Numbered from the stretch's first letter, positions 45,603 to 54,713 are shown. The stretch: 64,000 nucleotides of DNA from Antrihabitans auranticaus (GCF_016481275.1 NZ_JAEMNW010000009.1:1-64000), one strand, 5' to 3'. The notes: generated by a model not told the origin, from the sequence alone. Numbers and translations: made by a program.

Positions 45603-46711
45603 CGGCCGATCTCCTTCCAGGAGGTGTGTGCCGCGGCGAGGATTCCGCGCAGTTGCTCGTCGTTGCTCGGGCGGAAATTGTTGGTTCTGAACGGGTGGTC
45701 GACCGTGGCGGCGATCATCGCCTCGATTCGGTCGGTGTCGAGGTCGTCGTGGCCGAAGTGGCCCGGCCAACCCACTGCGGCGAACAGCGCCGGTATGCGA
45801 GCAAGGAGCGAATGGTGCCCGGCATCGATCGCATCCCAGTTGAATTCGGCAACGGCCAGCAGCAAAGCGCCATTCTGATAGCCGTGAGGCAATGGCGTAG
45901 TGGGAGCGCTCGACAGCGCATGCACCAGGCCGAGACCGGTGTTGCCGCACGCGAGGTTGGCGGCGGTGCTCGCTTCCATCAATTGCTGCAACGAGTTGTC
46001 GTCGCGTCGGTCGAGGGCAGCCGGAAGAACGTCGATGATCGAGCGTGCCGCCTTTTCGGCGAGTGCATCACTCATGACTGTTCGGTTCTGTGTCCAGAGT
46101 GCCTCGCAGGCGTGAGTGAGGGCGTCGAGGGCGGCGTGAAGCATCGGGGCACGGGGCAGCTCGCGCAACGACGATCCGTCCAGAATCGCGACGTTGGGTT
46201 CGCAGCCTCGTCCCCGGACGACGACTTCACGCAATCTGCCGGGCTCATGCAAGACAAGCGCGTTGGAGACTTCGCTTCCGCTGCCCGCAGTGGTCGGAAT
46301 CGCGATGAGTGGAGCACCGGGCATCTTGACCCGGCCGGTTCCTTCATAGTCCAGGATCGAGCCCGGATTTGTCAGCATGATGGCCAGAGCTTTCGCAAGA
46401 CCGAGTGCGCTGCCGCCACCGACCCCGATCACAGCGTCGCACTCGGCCTCCTGCGCTGCCGCGACCGCACTGTCGCACGCGGCCACGTTCGGGTTGACGT
46501 CGGCAAGACCGGTCCAGAACACGGGGACGTCCGCAGTGAGCATGCGGTCGAGCAGTCCGGCCGCTGCGACTCCGCGGTCCGCGACGACCGCGACCCGGGT
46601 GGCGCCGAGCGCCCTCACCGACGCGGCCAATTCCGAGAGGGCGCCGATCCCGCTGATGACGTCGGTGTCCACCGAAAAGTGGCGGCTCGGGAACAAGGTG
46701 TCGGTGGCCAT
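45599..46711 (-). CDS. Iron-containing alcohol dehydrogenase
   Basis: A 370-residue group III (Fe-ADH) enzyme. It shows the NAD loop DAVIGVGGGSALGLAKALAI, PTTAGSGSEVSNALVL, and metal-binding region AALDALTHACEA, then GLVHALSSAPTTPLPHGYQNGALL with the further His ligands. The family includes alcohol dehydrogenases, maleylacetate reductases and methanol/formaldehyde-acting enzymes; the sequence does not fix the substrate. ATG 46711 has AAAGGAG. It is first in an operon with the frameshifted aldehyde dehydrogenase and divergent from two IclR genes, with the inverted repeat at 46800 between. Confidence 0.9.
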   Translation of the reverse strand: MATDTLFPSRHFSVDTDVISGIGALSELAASVRALGATRVAVVADRGVAAAGLLDRMLTADVPVFWTGLADVNPNVAACDSAVAAAQEAECDAVIGVGGGSALGLAKALAIMLTNPGSILDYEGTGRVKMPGAPLIAIPTTAGSGSEVSNALVLHEPGRLREVVVRGRGCEPNVAILDGSSLRELPRAPMLHAALDALTHACEALWTQNRTVMSDALAEKAARSIIDVLPAALDRRDDNSLQQLMEASTAANLACGNTGLGLVHALSSAPTTPLPHGYQNGALLLAVAEFNWDAIDAGHHSLLARIPALFAAVGWPGHFGHDDLDTDRIEAMIAATVDHPFRTNNFRPSNDEQLRGILAAAHTSWKEIGR

Positions 46712-46799
46712 CGCGCTCCTTTGGATACTCGGGCCGATGTAAGGCCGTGGCACAGAATCTAAATCGGCGAAGGCACAGATCGGGGCCGTGAACAAAAGA

Positions 46800-46814
46800 T
46801 TCTGCTGTTCAGAA
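46800..46814. promoter_or_regulatory. Putative IclR-type operator 1, TTCTG-N5-CAGAA
   Basis: TTCTGCTGTTCAGAA, with arms extended to 8 bp (46797-46817), lies between the Fe-ADH and the iclR genes. A further CAGAATCT half-site is at 46753. The same repeat recurs at 48503, 49832, 52507, 59943 and 60074. Confidence 0.65.
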
Positions 46815-46896
46815 TCTCGCGCTAGGATGTTTCTGGAAGGCGTACGTCGGCCATTTAGCGTCGAGACAGGGCGGGACGCAATAGCAAGGAGTGGAC

Positions 46897-46935
46897 ATGA
46901 CCGACTCAGCTCTTATTCGTGTAGCTCTTCGGTAG
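46897..46935 (+). CDS. Possible 12-codon leader peptide before iclR
   Basis: ATG 46897 follows an excellent AAGGAG at five bases and is read as MTDSALIRVALR before a TAG at 46933. The iclR ATG comes seven bases after this stop and lacks its own good binding site. The short frame may couple translation to the regulator, or be the displaced true start of iclR after a frameshift. Confidence 0.35.
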   Translation: MTDSALIRVALR

Positions 46936-46942
46936 GTGCCAG

Positions 46943-47698
46943 ATGCCTTCCGAGCCTCCCGAACCGCCGCAGTACTCCATCGCGTCCGTGGACAACGCGC
47001 TGCAGATAGCGCTGATGTTGATGAACGATCGGTCGCTGCGGATCAGCGAGTTGGCGGCCACTCTCGGCATCGCGCGCTCGACCGCCCATCGGCTGCTGGC
47101 GATGTTGGTGTACCGCGGATTTGCTGTCCAAGACGAGTTCCGCACCTACCGCGCCGGTCCAGCGATTCAGCGGGACGGTACTGAAGAACGCCAGCGTGAC
47201 CTGCGATCGGTGGCGCGACGCCATCTCGAAAGACTGCGCTCCACTTATGACGAAACCGTTCATTTGATGGTGCTGCGGGGACCTCAGGTGCTGTTTTTGG
47301 AGAGTGTGGAAGGTGCCCAGGCGCTCAAGATCGGCTCTCGAGCCGGAGCGGTGATGCCGGCGCACGTGAGCTCCGGAGGTAAGACTCTGCTCGCAGACCT
47401 GTCGACGCCGGCGTTGCGAGCGCTCTATGCCGATTCCGCGGCAGCGGATAAGCCTGAGTTCGAACAGCTCGAACGGACACTCACCGCCACTCGCAGACGC
47501 GGTTACGGACTCAACCTCGGCGAAGCCGAACGCGGCATTCACGCGATTGGGGCGGCAGTCCACGAACCAGCTGGGCGGGCGGTAGCGGCGATCAGTCTGT
47601 CGTTGCCGTCGCTGCGGTTACCGCGGCGACGGATCGCCGAGTTGGCGGCCTCGGTCCTGGCCACCGCGGCCGCGATCGACGCCGACCTCACTGGCTGA
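46943..47698 (+). CDS. IclR family regulator, copy 1
   Basis: A 251-residue IclR protein. It has an N-terminal winged helix (IASVDNALQIALMLMNDRSLRISELAATLGIARSTAHRLLAMLVYRGFAVQD) and the IclR effector domain (ETVHLMVLRGPQVLFLESVEGAQALKIGSRAGAVMPAHVSSGGKTLLA). Such regulators often respond to aromatic acids and act as activators or repressors. A TTCTG-N5-CAGAA repeat lies upstream. A second IclR gene follows 18 bases after the stop and is clearly related in the DNA-binding part. Confidence 0.9.
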   Translation: MPSEPPEPPQYSIASVDNALQIALMLMNDRSLRISELAATLGIARSTAHRLLAMLVYRGFAVQDEFRTYRAGPAIQRDGTEERQRDLRSVARRHLERLRSTYDETVHLMVLRGPQVLFLESVEGAQALKIGSRAGAVMPAHVSSGGKTLLADLSTPALRALYADSAAADKPEFEQLERTLTATRRRGYGLNLGEAERGIHAIGAAVHEPAGRAVAAISLSLPSLRLPRRRIAELAASVLATAAAIDADLTG

Positions 47699-47716
47699 TT
47701 CTGTTACGGTGCCGCG

Positions 47717-48502
47717 GTGAGGCCACCGTTTGGGGAATTGCCGCAGTACCCGATCGAGTCGGTCGATCGGGCTCTCCGCTTACTCAAACTTCTCGGTAGT
47801 CGATCGACTTTGCGATTGTCGGATGCCCGCGCTGAGCTCGATGTCAGCCAATCGACGGCGCACCGGCTGATGGCAATGTTGGTGTACCACGGTTTCGCCA
47901 TTCAAGACCCGACAAGTCGGGTGTATCGGGCCGGGTCAGCACTGATCGACTTCGGCTTCGTAGCGACCGCAAAGCCGAACGTGCGGGAAATGCTCACCGG
48001 CGCAATGCAACGGGTCGCGCAATCAAGCGGGGAGACCGTGCACCTCGGCCTTCTCGACGGGGTGGGGGTGCGTTTCGTCGATGTCGTGGAAAGTGCTCAG
48101 GCTCTTCGGGTGAGCGGCCGCGTCGGGCGGGTAGTGCCGTTGCATGCGACGAGTATGGGCAAAGCGATGCTCGCGACGATGAGTGACGACCAGGTCCGGG
48201 CCGTAATCGGCGACGCCACTTTGCCAAATGTCATGCCGCGCACCATCACCGACCCCGATGCACTGCTGCGGGAAGTGCGGCGGACCCGCATCCGTGGATA
48301 CGCCGTCAACCGTGAAGAAAGCGAGGCCGGCGTCACCTCGGTCGGCGTCGCTGTCGTCGACCGCGATCAGGGCCTGCTCGGTGCGATGAGCGTCGCCACG
48401 CCGACCAGCCGTTCCTCGGCGGCAATGACCAAGAAACATGGCGACCTCTTGGTCGGCGAAGTGCAGAAGGTCTCCGAGCAGATCGGTTCACATTTCACCT
48501 GA
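47717..48502 (+). CDS. IclR family regulator, copy 2
   Basis: A 261-residue IclR protein starting at GTG. Helix-turn-helix: IESVDRALRLLKLLGSRSTLRLSDARAELDVSQSTAHRLMAMLVYHGFAIQD; effector domain: ETVHLGLLDGVGVRFVDVVESAQALRVSGRVGRVVPLHATSMGKAMLA. The recognition helix region (TAHRLxAMLVYxGFAxQD) is almost the same as in copy 1, so both may bind the same TTCTG-N5-CAGAA repeats, one copy of which begins one base after this stop codon. The two lie in tandem and probably share a transcript. Confidence 0.9.
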   Translation: MRPPFGELPQYPIESVDRALRLLKLLGSRSTLRLSDARAELDVSQSTAHRLMAMLVYHGFAIQDPTSRVYRAGSALIDFGFVATAKPNVREMLTGAMQRVAQSSGETVHLGLLDGVGVRFVDVVESAQALRVSGRVGRVVPLHATSMGKAMLATMSDDQVRAVIGDATLPNVMPRTITDPDALLREVRRTRIRGYAVNREESEAGVTSVGVAVVDRDQGLLGAMSVATPTSRSSAAMTKKHGDLLVGEVQKVSEQIGSHFT

Positions 48503-48517
48503 TTCTGCTAGACAGAA
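48503..48517. promoter_or_regulatory. Putative IclR-type operator 2, TTCTG-N5-CAGAA
   Basis: TTCTGCTAGACAGAA starts immediately after the second iclR stop codon and lies 42 bases before the class II aldolase ATG. The arms are perfect. Confidence 0.6.
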
Positions 48518-48559
48518 CCAGCAGTCTGCAGGGCAACCGATTGAGCTACGGTCCGGTTC

Positions 48560-49249
48560 ATGGAAGCGCTCAAGCAATCGGTGGCCACCGCGTCGCGAGT
48601 CATGGGAACCAATGGTGCCGGCGACCTCATCTGGGGTCATGTGTCTGCCCGGGATCCAGACGGCCGGGGAATCTGGATCAAAGAGGCCAATTGGGGTCTG
48701 GAAGAAATTCGTCCCGATCTGGTGCATCTCGTCTCGCCGAGTGGTGAAATTCTCGAAGGAAAAGGTCAGCGGCACAGCGAATTTCCGATCCACGCCGAGA
48801 TCATGGCCGCCCGGCCCGATGTCGGCGCGGTAGTACACGTGCACAGCCCGCATTCGGTCGCGCTCGCTGCTGCGGGCGCACAACTTCGGCCGGTCAGCCA
48901 TGCGGCGAACTACTTCGAGCCGTTGGGTGTGCCACGATTCGAGTTGACCGCAGATCTGATTCTCACGCCCGAACTAGGTAAACGACTGGCGGAAGCGCTC
49001 GGTGAGGCCCGCGCGGTCTTCTTGGTCAATCACGGTATCGCCGTCGTAGGAGCGGACTTGCAGGAAGCGACGGTCGGCGCCATCGTGTTGGAGATGGCCG
49101 CTCGCCAGCAGTTGTTGACCGCGCAATACGGTAGCTTTCCGCAGTGGTCGGACCCAGAAGAGTCACACGCCAAGCGCCAGCACATTTACGGACCGGGAGC
49201 TGTACACGCTGTCTGGGACTATCTCGTGCGTCGACTTCCGGCGTCTTGA
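48560..49249 (+). CDS. Class II aldolase/adducin family protein
   Basis: A 229-residue zinc enzyme of the fuculose-phosphate aldolase family, which includes aldolases, epimerases and decarboxylases. It has GAGDLIWGHVSARDP, SPSGEILEG, a catalytic Glu in HSEFPIHAEI, the zinc ligands in VVHVHSPHSVALA and a third His in FLVNHGIAVVG. Substrate unknown; ring-cleavage or side-chain products are candidates given the context. The ATG at 48560 lies 42 bases after an IclR-type repeat. The 3' end overlaps the tetR gene by 31 bases, tail to tail. Confidence 0.85.
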   Translation: MEALKQSVATASRVMGTNGAGDLIWGHVSARDPDGRGIWIKEANWGLEEIRPDLVHLVSPSGEILEGKGQRHSEFPIHAEIMAARPDVGAVVHVHSPHSVALAAAGAQLRPVSHAANYFEPLGVPRFELTADLILTPELGKRLAEALGEARAVFLVNHGIAVVGADLQEATVGAIVLEMAARQQLLTAQYGSFPQWSDPEESHAKRQHIYGPGAVHAVWDYLVRRLPAS

Positions 49250-49818
49250 GGGCCGATTGTCAGATCGAACAACGCGTCGGCGAGTTCCTCGACCACCGGT
49301 GCGTGGCCCAAGAGAAGCCGGTAGTACATCGGTCCGATAAGTCGGTCGGCCAATAATTCCGCATCGATGTCGCCCGCCAACTCGCCGGATTCGATGGCGT
49401 CGTGCATCAGGCCGATGATGAGTTTGCGTCGCTCGGAAAGATAACGGCGGCGAAACGCGTCGGCTAGTTCGGCGTCGTGCTGTGCGTCGGCGACGATTCC
49501 GGCCAGCATGTGAGCATCGGGGCCGCCCAGGAATCGAGCGGCGATCTGAATGTGTGTGCGCAAGTTCGCCAATGCAGAACCTGCATGTAGATACGGAGTC
49601 TGCGGCCCGGCGGCTTCGAGAAGGACATCCATCGCCACGTCGGAGCGGTTGCTCCACCAGCGATAGACCGTTGCTTTGCTGACGCCGGCGCGGCGCGCCA
49701 ATGCTTCCATCGAGAAGCTGGCGAAGCTGCCTTCGGCCAACAACGCTCGCGCGGCCGCCATCACCTCGGTGCGGACACGCTCACGCGGCCCCCGAGTGGT
49801 TGTGCCAGTCGGATCCAT
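49219..49818 (-). CDS. TetR family transcriptional regulator
   Basis: A 199-residue TetR protein with HTH MAAARALLAEGSFASFSMEALARRAGVSKATVYRWWSNRSDV and a TetR_C-like ligand domain (LADRLIGPMYYRLLLGHAPV). It is divergent from the P450-ferredoxin operon, with 108 bases between starts that hold an IclR-type repeat, so this promoter may be under double control. ATG 49818 begins just before the HTH. Confidence 0.88.
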   Translation of the reverse strand: MDPTGTTTRGPRERVRTEVMAAARALLAEGSFASFSMEALARRAGVSKATVYRWWSNRSDVAMDVLLEAAGPQTPYLHAGSALANLRTHIQIAARFLGGPDAHMLAGIVADAQHDAELADAFRRRYLSERRKLIIGLMHDAIESGELAGDIDAELLADRLIGPMYYRLLLGHAPVVEELADALFDLTIGPQDAGSRRTR

Positions 49819-49831
49819 AATCTGCCGTCCT

Positions 49832-49846
49832 TTCTGCTGAGCAGAA
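49832..49846. promoter_or_regulatory. Putative IclR-type operator 3, TTCTG-N5-CAGAA
   Basis: TTCTGCTGAGCAGAA has perfect arms and a largely symmetric centre (TTCTGCT/AGCAGAA). It lies between tetR and the P450 gene. AT-rich sequence follows (AAAAAATTATCG) and could contain the promoter. Confidence 0.65.
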
Positions 49847-49926
49847 TCCCAAAAAATTATCGAAACGAAACGTCTTGTTTTGTTAGACTCGTCACATTAC
49901 ACCACCCAGGTTGCGAAGGAGTACGG

Positions 49927-51135
49927 ATGTCTGAGCTTGTCGGTGCGACAGCCGAGTCGATCGACCCCGCTGTATGCCCGTTCGATCACCACGCGCCCAG
50001 AACCGCGCAGCAGGTCTGGGACACGTACGCAGACCTGAGGTCGCGTGACACCGCACGGTCGGACCTCTACGGCGGCTTCTACGTGCTGACCCGATTCGCC
50101 GAGGTACGCGCCGCCGCGCGAGACCATGCAACGTTCTCCTCTGCAGGCGGCCACCGCATTCCCGCGATCGGTACCGGAAGATCCTTGCCGATCGATGTCG
50201 ATCCGCCTCGGCATGCCGAATATCGCCGACTGTTCACCGACCGCGTGACACCTGCCAGCGTCGCCGAGCTCGAGCCGTTCCTGCGTCGACTCATCGGCGG
50301 ATTGGTGCGCGAATTCCACAAGGCGGGCGGCGGAGACTTCGTACCCGACGTCGCCCTGGCGATGCCGCTCGCTGTGTTGACCGAGGTTGTCGGGTTCTCC
50401 GAAGAGACGGTATCGAATCTGCGTCGGTTGACAGAGCAATCCTGGACGCGGGTGACCGATGCGTCGCTGGACGAGGCTCGTCGCGAACTCCGCGAGGTGG
50501 TGCAGAGCGAGATTGCACGCCACCGCAGCGAACGCCCGTCGGACTACTTGACCACGATGTTGTCCGCAGAAGTCGATGGCCGGGCGATCGAAGACGACGA
50601 ACTCGAACGCATCCTGTTGACTTTCGCGATCGCAGGCCACGAAACCACAGCGAACGCGGCGGCGTGGTTGGTGCACTTCATAGCCTCCGACGACACCCTG
50701 CAACTTGCGCTGCGAAACGACCCCACACTGATCCCCGCCTACGTCGAAGAGTCGCTACGGCTCGGGACGCCGGCGCAAGCCTTCGCCCGAGAGACTACCG
50801 GCCAGGTCGAGGTCGGAGCATGCCCGATTCCCGCCGGTGAGCGGGTATTGCTGGCCTACGGTGCAGCAAACCGCGACGAACGGCAGTACGACCGGCCCGA
50901 GCAGTTCGACGTCGTCCGTGGCTCACGCGGGCATCTCGCTTTCGGCTTCGGGATCCACCAGTGCCCAGGTGCGCTGCTCGCACGCACAGAACTTCGACTC
51001 ATGCTTGACGCTCTACTCTCCGTGCCCCCCATCCGCAGCGACGGACCGCCGCAATTCGACGGATTGATGGGCGGAATCCACCTCGGACCGCGAGCCCTAC
51101 CGATTCGATTCGATTCAGCCGAGGTCACACCATGA
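49927..51135 (+). CDS. Cytochrome P450 monooxygenase, class I
   Basis: A 402-residue bacterial P450. I-helix AIAGHETTANAAAW, ExxR in EESLRLGTP, and heme loop FGFGIHQCPGALLAR with Cys346; the acid-alcohol pair in the I-helix is the standard ET type, unlike the first P450 of the island. The ferredoxin and ferredoxin reductase genes follow with start/stop overlaps, forming a complete three-component system. The start at ATG 49927 has AAGGAG five to ten bases ahead. Substrate unknown. Confidence 0.94.
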   Translation: MSELVGATAESIDPAVCPFDHHAPRTAQQVWDTYADLRSRDTARSDLYGGFYVLTRFAEVRAAARDHATFSSAGGHRIPAIGTGRSLPIDVDPPRHAEYRRLFTDRVTPASVAELEPFLRRLIGGLVREFHKAGGGDFVPDVALAMPLAVLTEVVGFSEETVSNLRRLTEQSWTRVTDASLDEARRELREVVQSEIARHRSERPSDYLTTMLSAEVDGRAIEDDELERILLTFAIAGHETTANAAAWLVHFIASDDTLQLALRNDPTLIPAYVEESLRLGTPAQAFARETTGQVEVGACPIPAGERVLLAYGAANRDERQYDRPEQFDVVRGSRGHLAFGFGIHQCPGALLARTELRLMLDALLSVPPIRSDGPPQFDGLMGGIHLGPRALPIRFDSAEVTP

Positions 51136-51329
51136 AGATTTCCATCGACACACACGCCTGCAACGGCTATGGCAACTGCGCCTTCGCTGCCCCCGACGTC
51201 TTCGACGTCGACCTCGCGCGCAATCTCGCCGTACTCAAAGACGACGTCGATCTCGACACCATCGATCTCGACCTGGTCCGCGAGGCCGCCGAGGATTGTC
51301 CGGTGCGCGCAATCCTGTTGGAGGAGTGA
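51132..51329 (+). CDS. 3Fe-4S ferredoxin (CxxYxxC type)
   Basis: A 65-residue ferredoxin. Cys10-Asn-Gly-Tyr-Gly-Asn-Cys16 and Cys56-Pro supply three ligands; Tyr13 replaces the fourth Cys of a 4Fe-4S site, so a 3Fe-4S cluster is likely. Actinobacterial ferredoxins that serve P450s often have such a variable residue at this place. ATG 51132 overlaps the P450 stop, and the reductase ATG overlaps its own stop. Confidence 0.93.
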   Translation: MKISIDTHACNGYGNCAFAAPDVFDVDLARNLAVLKDDVDLDTIDLDLVREAAEDCPVRAILLEE

Positions 51330-52555
51330 TGACCACCGGAACAGGTGGAATCGCGGTCGTGGGCGGCTCCGTAGCCGGCATTCGATGCGTAAAGACCCTG
51401 CGACAATTCGGATACTCCGATCGAGTCGTCCTTATCGACCGCGACGGCGAAGACCCCTACGACAAGCCGGGCCTCTCGAAAGCTTTTCTGGCCGACGACA
51501 CAAGGCCCGCACCGCAACTCGCGACTGCCGCCGAGCTACGGCAATGGTCGGTCGAGTACCGACCGGGGACAGCCGCGATCGGCTTGGATACCGCGGGACC
51601 CAAACTCGAGACGGACGCAGGGCTCGAATCCTTCGATTCGGTGGTCGTCGCCACCGGCTGCCAGCCACGACCACTTCCCGCCGCCGCAACCGGTCACCGC
51701 ATCGGTTACCTGCGCAGCCTCGACTCCGCGCGTGACCTGCGTCGCCATATTCGCCCCGGCGCATATCTGGTCGTCGTCGGTGGTGGATTCCTCGGCTTGG
51801 AAGTCGCCGCGAGCGTTCGGGCTCGCGGTGCCACCGTGACCGTCATCGAAGCAGGAGATCGGTTACTCGCACGCGGGGTACCGACTGCTGTCGCGCGGTA
51901 CGTAGAAGGACGACATCGAAGCCACGGCGTCGATCTTCGGTTGGAAACCACTGTGTCCGCGGTCCACGAGCAATCCGACGAGGTGCAGATCCACCTCTCC
52001 GACGGCGGGTGCGTCACGGCGGACTATGTCCTGGTCGCTATCGGCGCCGACCCGGTAGTCGACTGGGTGACATCGTCGAACCTGTTGTTGGACAACGGGA
52101 TTCTCTGCGACGCATCGATGCGAACCAGCGCCGAGCACGTGTACGCCGTGGGTGACTGTGCGAGCTTCGTCAACCCGCTGTTCGGCAGGCGAATGCGACT
52201 CGAGCACTGGACAAGTGCAGGCGAGCAGGCGGCCTTCGTCGCGCGCACGCTTGCCGGCCGCTCCCGAAGCTCATCATGCGAGCTTCTCCCGTATGTCTGG
52301 TCGGACCAATACGACCTCCACATACAGTCCGTCGGCGTCGCGGGCAGGACCGATTCGACGTTCGATGTCGGCGCGCACGGCCTACTTTCGCTGGCCTGCG
52401 AAGGAGCCGACATCGTAGGAGCGACCGCAGTGAACGGTCAAGCTGCACTGTTGCGTATCCGTACCGCGCTGCGGGATGGGCCGATCGCTTTTGCGTCTCT
52501 CGAAAGTTCTGTTTTGCAGAATCCCGCTCTGGACATCAGAAATCAACATTCATAG
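51329..52555 (+). CDS. NAD(P)H-ferredoxin reductase (FAD)
   Basis: A 408-residue reductase of the putidaredoxin-reductase type. FAD loop IAVVGGSVAGIRCVKTLR, NAD loop LVVVGGGFLGLEVAASVRARGATVTVIE, and the second FAD site YAVGDCASF are present, with a C-terminal domain that contacts the ferredoxin. ATG 51329 shares its A with the ferredoxin stop. It completes the P450 electron chain. An IclR-type repeat lies inside its last codons at 52507, 35 bases before the stop. Confidence 0.94.
   Translation: MTTGTGGIAVVGGSVAGIRCVKTLRQFGYSDRVVLIDRDGEDPYDKPGLSKAFLADDTRPAPQLATAAELRQWSVEYRPGTAAIGLDTAGPKLETDAGLESFDSVVVATGCQPRPLPAAATGHRIGYLRSLDSARDLRRHIRPGAYLVVVGGGFLGLEVAASVRARGATVTVIEAGDRLLARGVPTAVARYVEGRHRSHGVDLRLETTVSAVHEQSDEVQIHLSDGGCVTADYVLVAIGADPVVDWVTSSNLLLDNGILCDASMRTSAEHVYAVGDCASFVNPLFGRRMRLEHWTSAGEQAAFVARTLAGRSRSSSCELLPYVWSDQYDLHIQSVGVAGRTDSTFDVGAHGLLSLACEGADIVGATAVNGQAALLRIRTALRDGPIAFASLESSVLQNPALDIRNQHS
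52507..52521. promoter_or_regulatory. Putative IclR-type operator 4, TTCTG-N5-CAGAA
   Basis: TTCTGTTTTGCAGAA lies within the end of the reductase gene and 86 bases before the hydantoinase/acetone-carboxylase-like operon, so it may control an internal promoter for that operon. Confidence 0.55.
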
Positions 52556-52607
52556 TGTTCACGCGATCATCATGTAACCAAAGTCACATCGAAGAAAGGT
52601 TGGTCCG

Positions 52608-54698
52608 ATGAGTTACGTAATCGGCGTAGATACAGGGGGCACATTCACCGATGCCTTCGCGGCTGACGACTCGGGCCGCATTGCCAGCGCCAAGTCCTCC
52701 TCGACACCGCCGAATTTCGCGAACGGCTTCCTGAACGCGATCGACGAATTGGCCGCCTCGATGAGGCTGTCCACCGCCGAGCTCCTCGGCGACACCGGCT
52801 ACATCATTCACGGCACAACATCGACCCTGAATGCCCTCGTTACCGGCGATGTTGCAGAAGTCGGTTTCATCACCACACGCGGGCATGCCGACTCGATTTC
52901 GATCATGAACGTCGAAGGCCGCTAAGCGGGACTGGGTACCGACGAAATCCAGAACATGTCCGCCACCAACAAGCCGCAGCCGTTGATCCCGCGGCGCCGC
53001 GTTCGAGAAGTCAACGAACGCACCGACTACAAGGGCGCCGAGATCGTCGCACTCGACGAGGACGGTGTACGACGCGAGGTCCGCGAACTCATCGCCGACG
53101 GCGTCGAAGCCATTGCAGTGTCGCTGCTGTGGTCCTTCCGCGACCCCACCCACGAGCGTCGAATCCGCGAAATCATCGCCGAAGAGGCGCCAGGACTTTA
53201 TGTCGCGCTGTCGAGCGACGTCAGTCCTCGAATTCGCGAGTACCCACGCAGCGTCACCACGATCATGAACACCCAGGTAGGTCCTCGACTGCGCGCATAC
53301 CTGGCGCCGTTGGAAGCCGATCTGCGCGAGCGCGGCTTCACCGGCGCGTTGTTGGTCATGCAAGGCAGCGGTGGATGTGTGACCGCAGAAAACGCGCCCG
53401 CAAACGCCATCAGCACGATCGGGTCAGTCCTCACCGGCGGCATCGTCGGCTGCCAGCAGCTCGCGTCGGCGCTCGACCACACCAACATCATCTCCACCGA
53501 CATGGGCGGCACCACATTCCTCGTCGGTCTTGTGCTCGACGGCGAGGCTGTCAAAACGTCGAGTACCGTGCTCAACCAGTACACGATCAGTTCACCGATG
53601 GTGGACGTCCACACGATCGGCGCCGGAGGCGGAGCGATCGCCTGGGTCGACGCCGGCGGCAATCTCAAGGTCGGACCACGAAGCGCCGGTGCGTCGCCCG
53701 GGCCGGCTTGTTACGGCTCTGGTGGCACAGAACCAACGGTGACCGACGCAGACCTCGTGCTGGGAATCGTGAACCCCGACTACTTCCTCGGTGGCCGCAA
53801 AACTCTCTCGAAGGAGTTGGCAGAAAGCGCAATTCGGGAAAAGATCGCCGACCCGCTCGGGCTCACCGTCGACGAGGCGGCCGCGGCGATCTACGCCATC
53901 CAGAACGCTCAGACCACCGACCTGGTTCGCAAGGTTGTCGTCGAGAGCGGACAAGATCCCCGCGACTTCGTCGTCTATGCCTATGGCGGTGCCGGGCCCA
54001 TGCACTGTGCCAGCTACTCGGCCGATCTCGGAGTGAAAGAAGTCATCGTTCCGCTCGGTCCGACGGCGGCGGTCTTCTCCGCTTTCGGCCTCGCTGCATC
54101 CGACATCATTCTGACCGCCGAACACTCGCAGCCAGACAACATGCCGGTCGATCCGAATCAGGTCAACGCGACCTTCGATCGTCTCGAAGAGCACCTGCAG
54201 ACCCAACTCGCGGCACAGGATCTCGAATTTTCCGATATCCGATTCGAACGCGAGGCCGATATCCGCTACACCATGCAGCTGGCGGAGGTGTCGGTCCCGG
54301 TGTCGTCGGGAACCATCTCCCACGAAGACGTGGTGTTGCTGTCGAAGAGCTTCGAGGAGCGATACGAACAGCGCTTCGGCAAAGGCTCGGGATTCCCCGA
54401 CGCGGGCATCCAAATCATCACGTATCGACTTCGCGCGGTCGGTTGCCTACCGATCCGACCGCAGCTTCCCCCCTTCCACGACGGCTCCGGCGCGCCGGTA
54501 CCTCGTGCCCGACGGCAGGTCTTCCTCGACGTCGTGCGGCGGTGGGAGGAAACGCCCATCTACCACTACCTCGACCTCGGCGTGGGAGACGCGATCAGCG
54601 GCCCCGCAGTGGTGGAAGCGCCTACGACAACCGTCGCGTTGCCTGCGGGCTGCAACGCGGTCGTCGACCGACTCGGCAACCTCTCGATCACCTACTAA
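52608..54698 (+). pseudogene. HyuA/acetone-carboxylase beta-like subunit with an in-frame stop
   Basis: The frame encodes a 696-residue hydantoinase A / acetone carboxylase beta-type ATPase (actin-like fold) but codon 106 is TAA (52923-52925). Sequence on both sides is collinear: GVDTGGTFTDAFA and IIHGTTSTLNALVTG before it, RRRVREVNERTDYKGAEIV, STDMGGTTFLVGLV and VYAYGGAGPMHCASYSADLG after it. Many relatives have a Tyr where the stop falls, one base away. Possibilities are a dead gene, reinitiation at 52956 giving a 580-residue protein lacking the nucleotide loop, or a sequencing error. It precedes the alpha- and gamma-like subunits with 15-base spacing. Confidence 0.87.
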
Positions 54699-54713
54699 CG
54701 GAAAGGACCGACC

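Noticed and set aside
45551-46762. Plus-strand frame of 403 codons opposite the Fe-ADH gene
   Set aside because: Shadow of the alcohol dehydrogenase, which has full family motifs on the minus strand.
47699-47713. TTCTG at the iclR1-iclR2 junction as a seventh operator
   Set aside because: The second arm is missing (TTCTGTTACGGTGCC), so only a half-site is present.
52923-52925. Programmed readthrough or selenocysteine at the stop in the HyuA-like gene
   Set aside because: The codon is TAA, not TGA, and no stem-loop stands out after it. Nonsense mutation or sequencing error is simpler.
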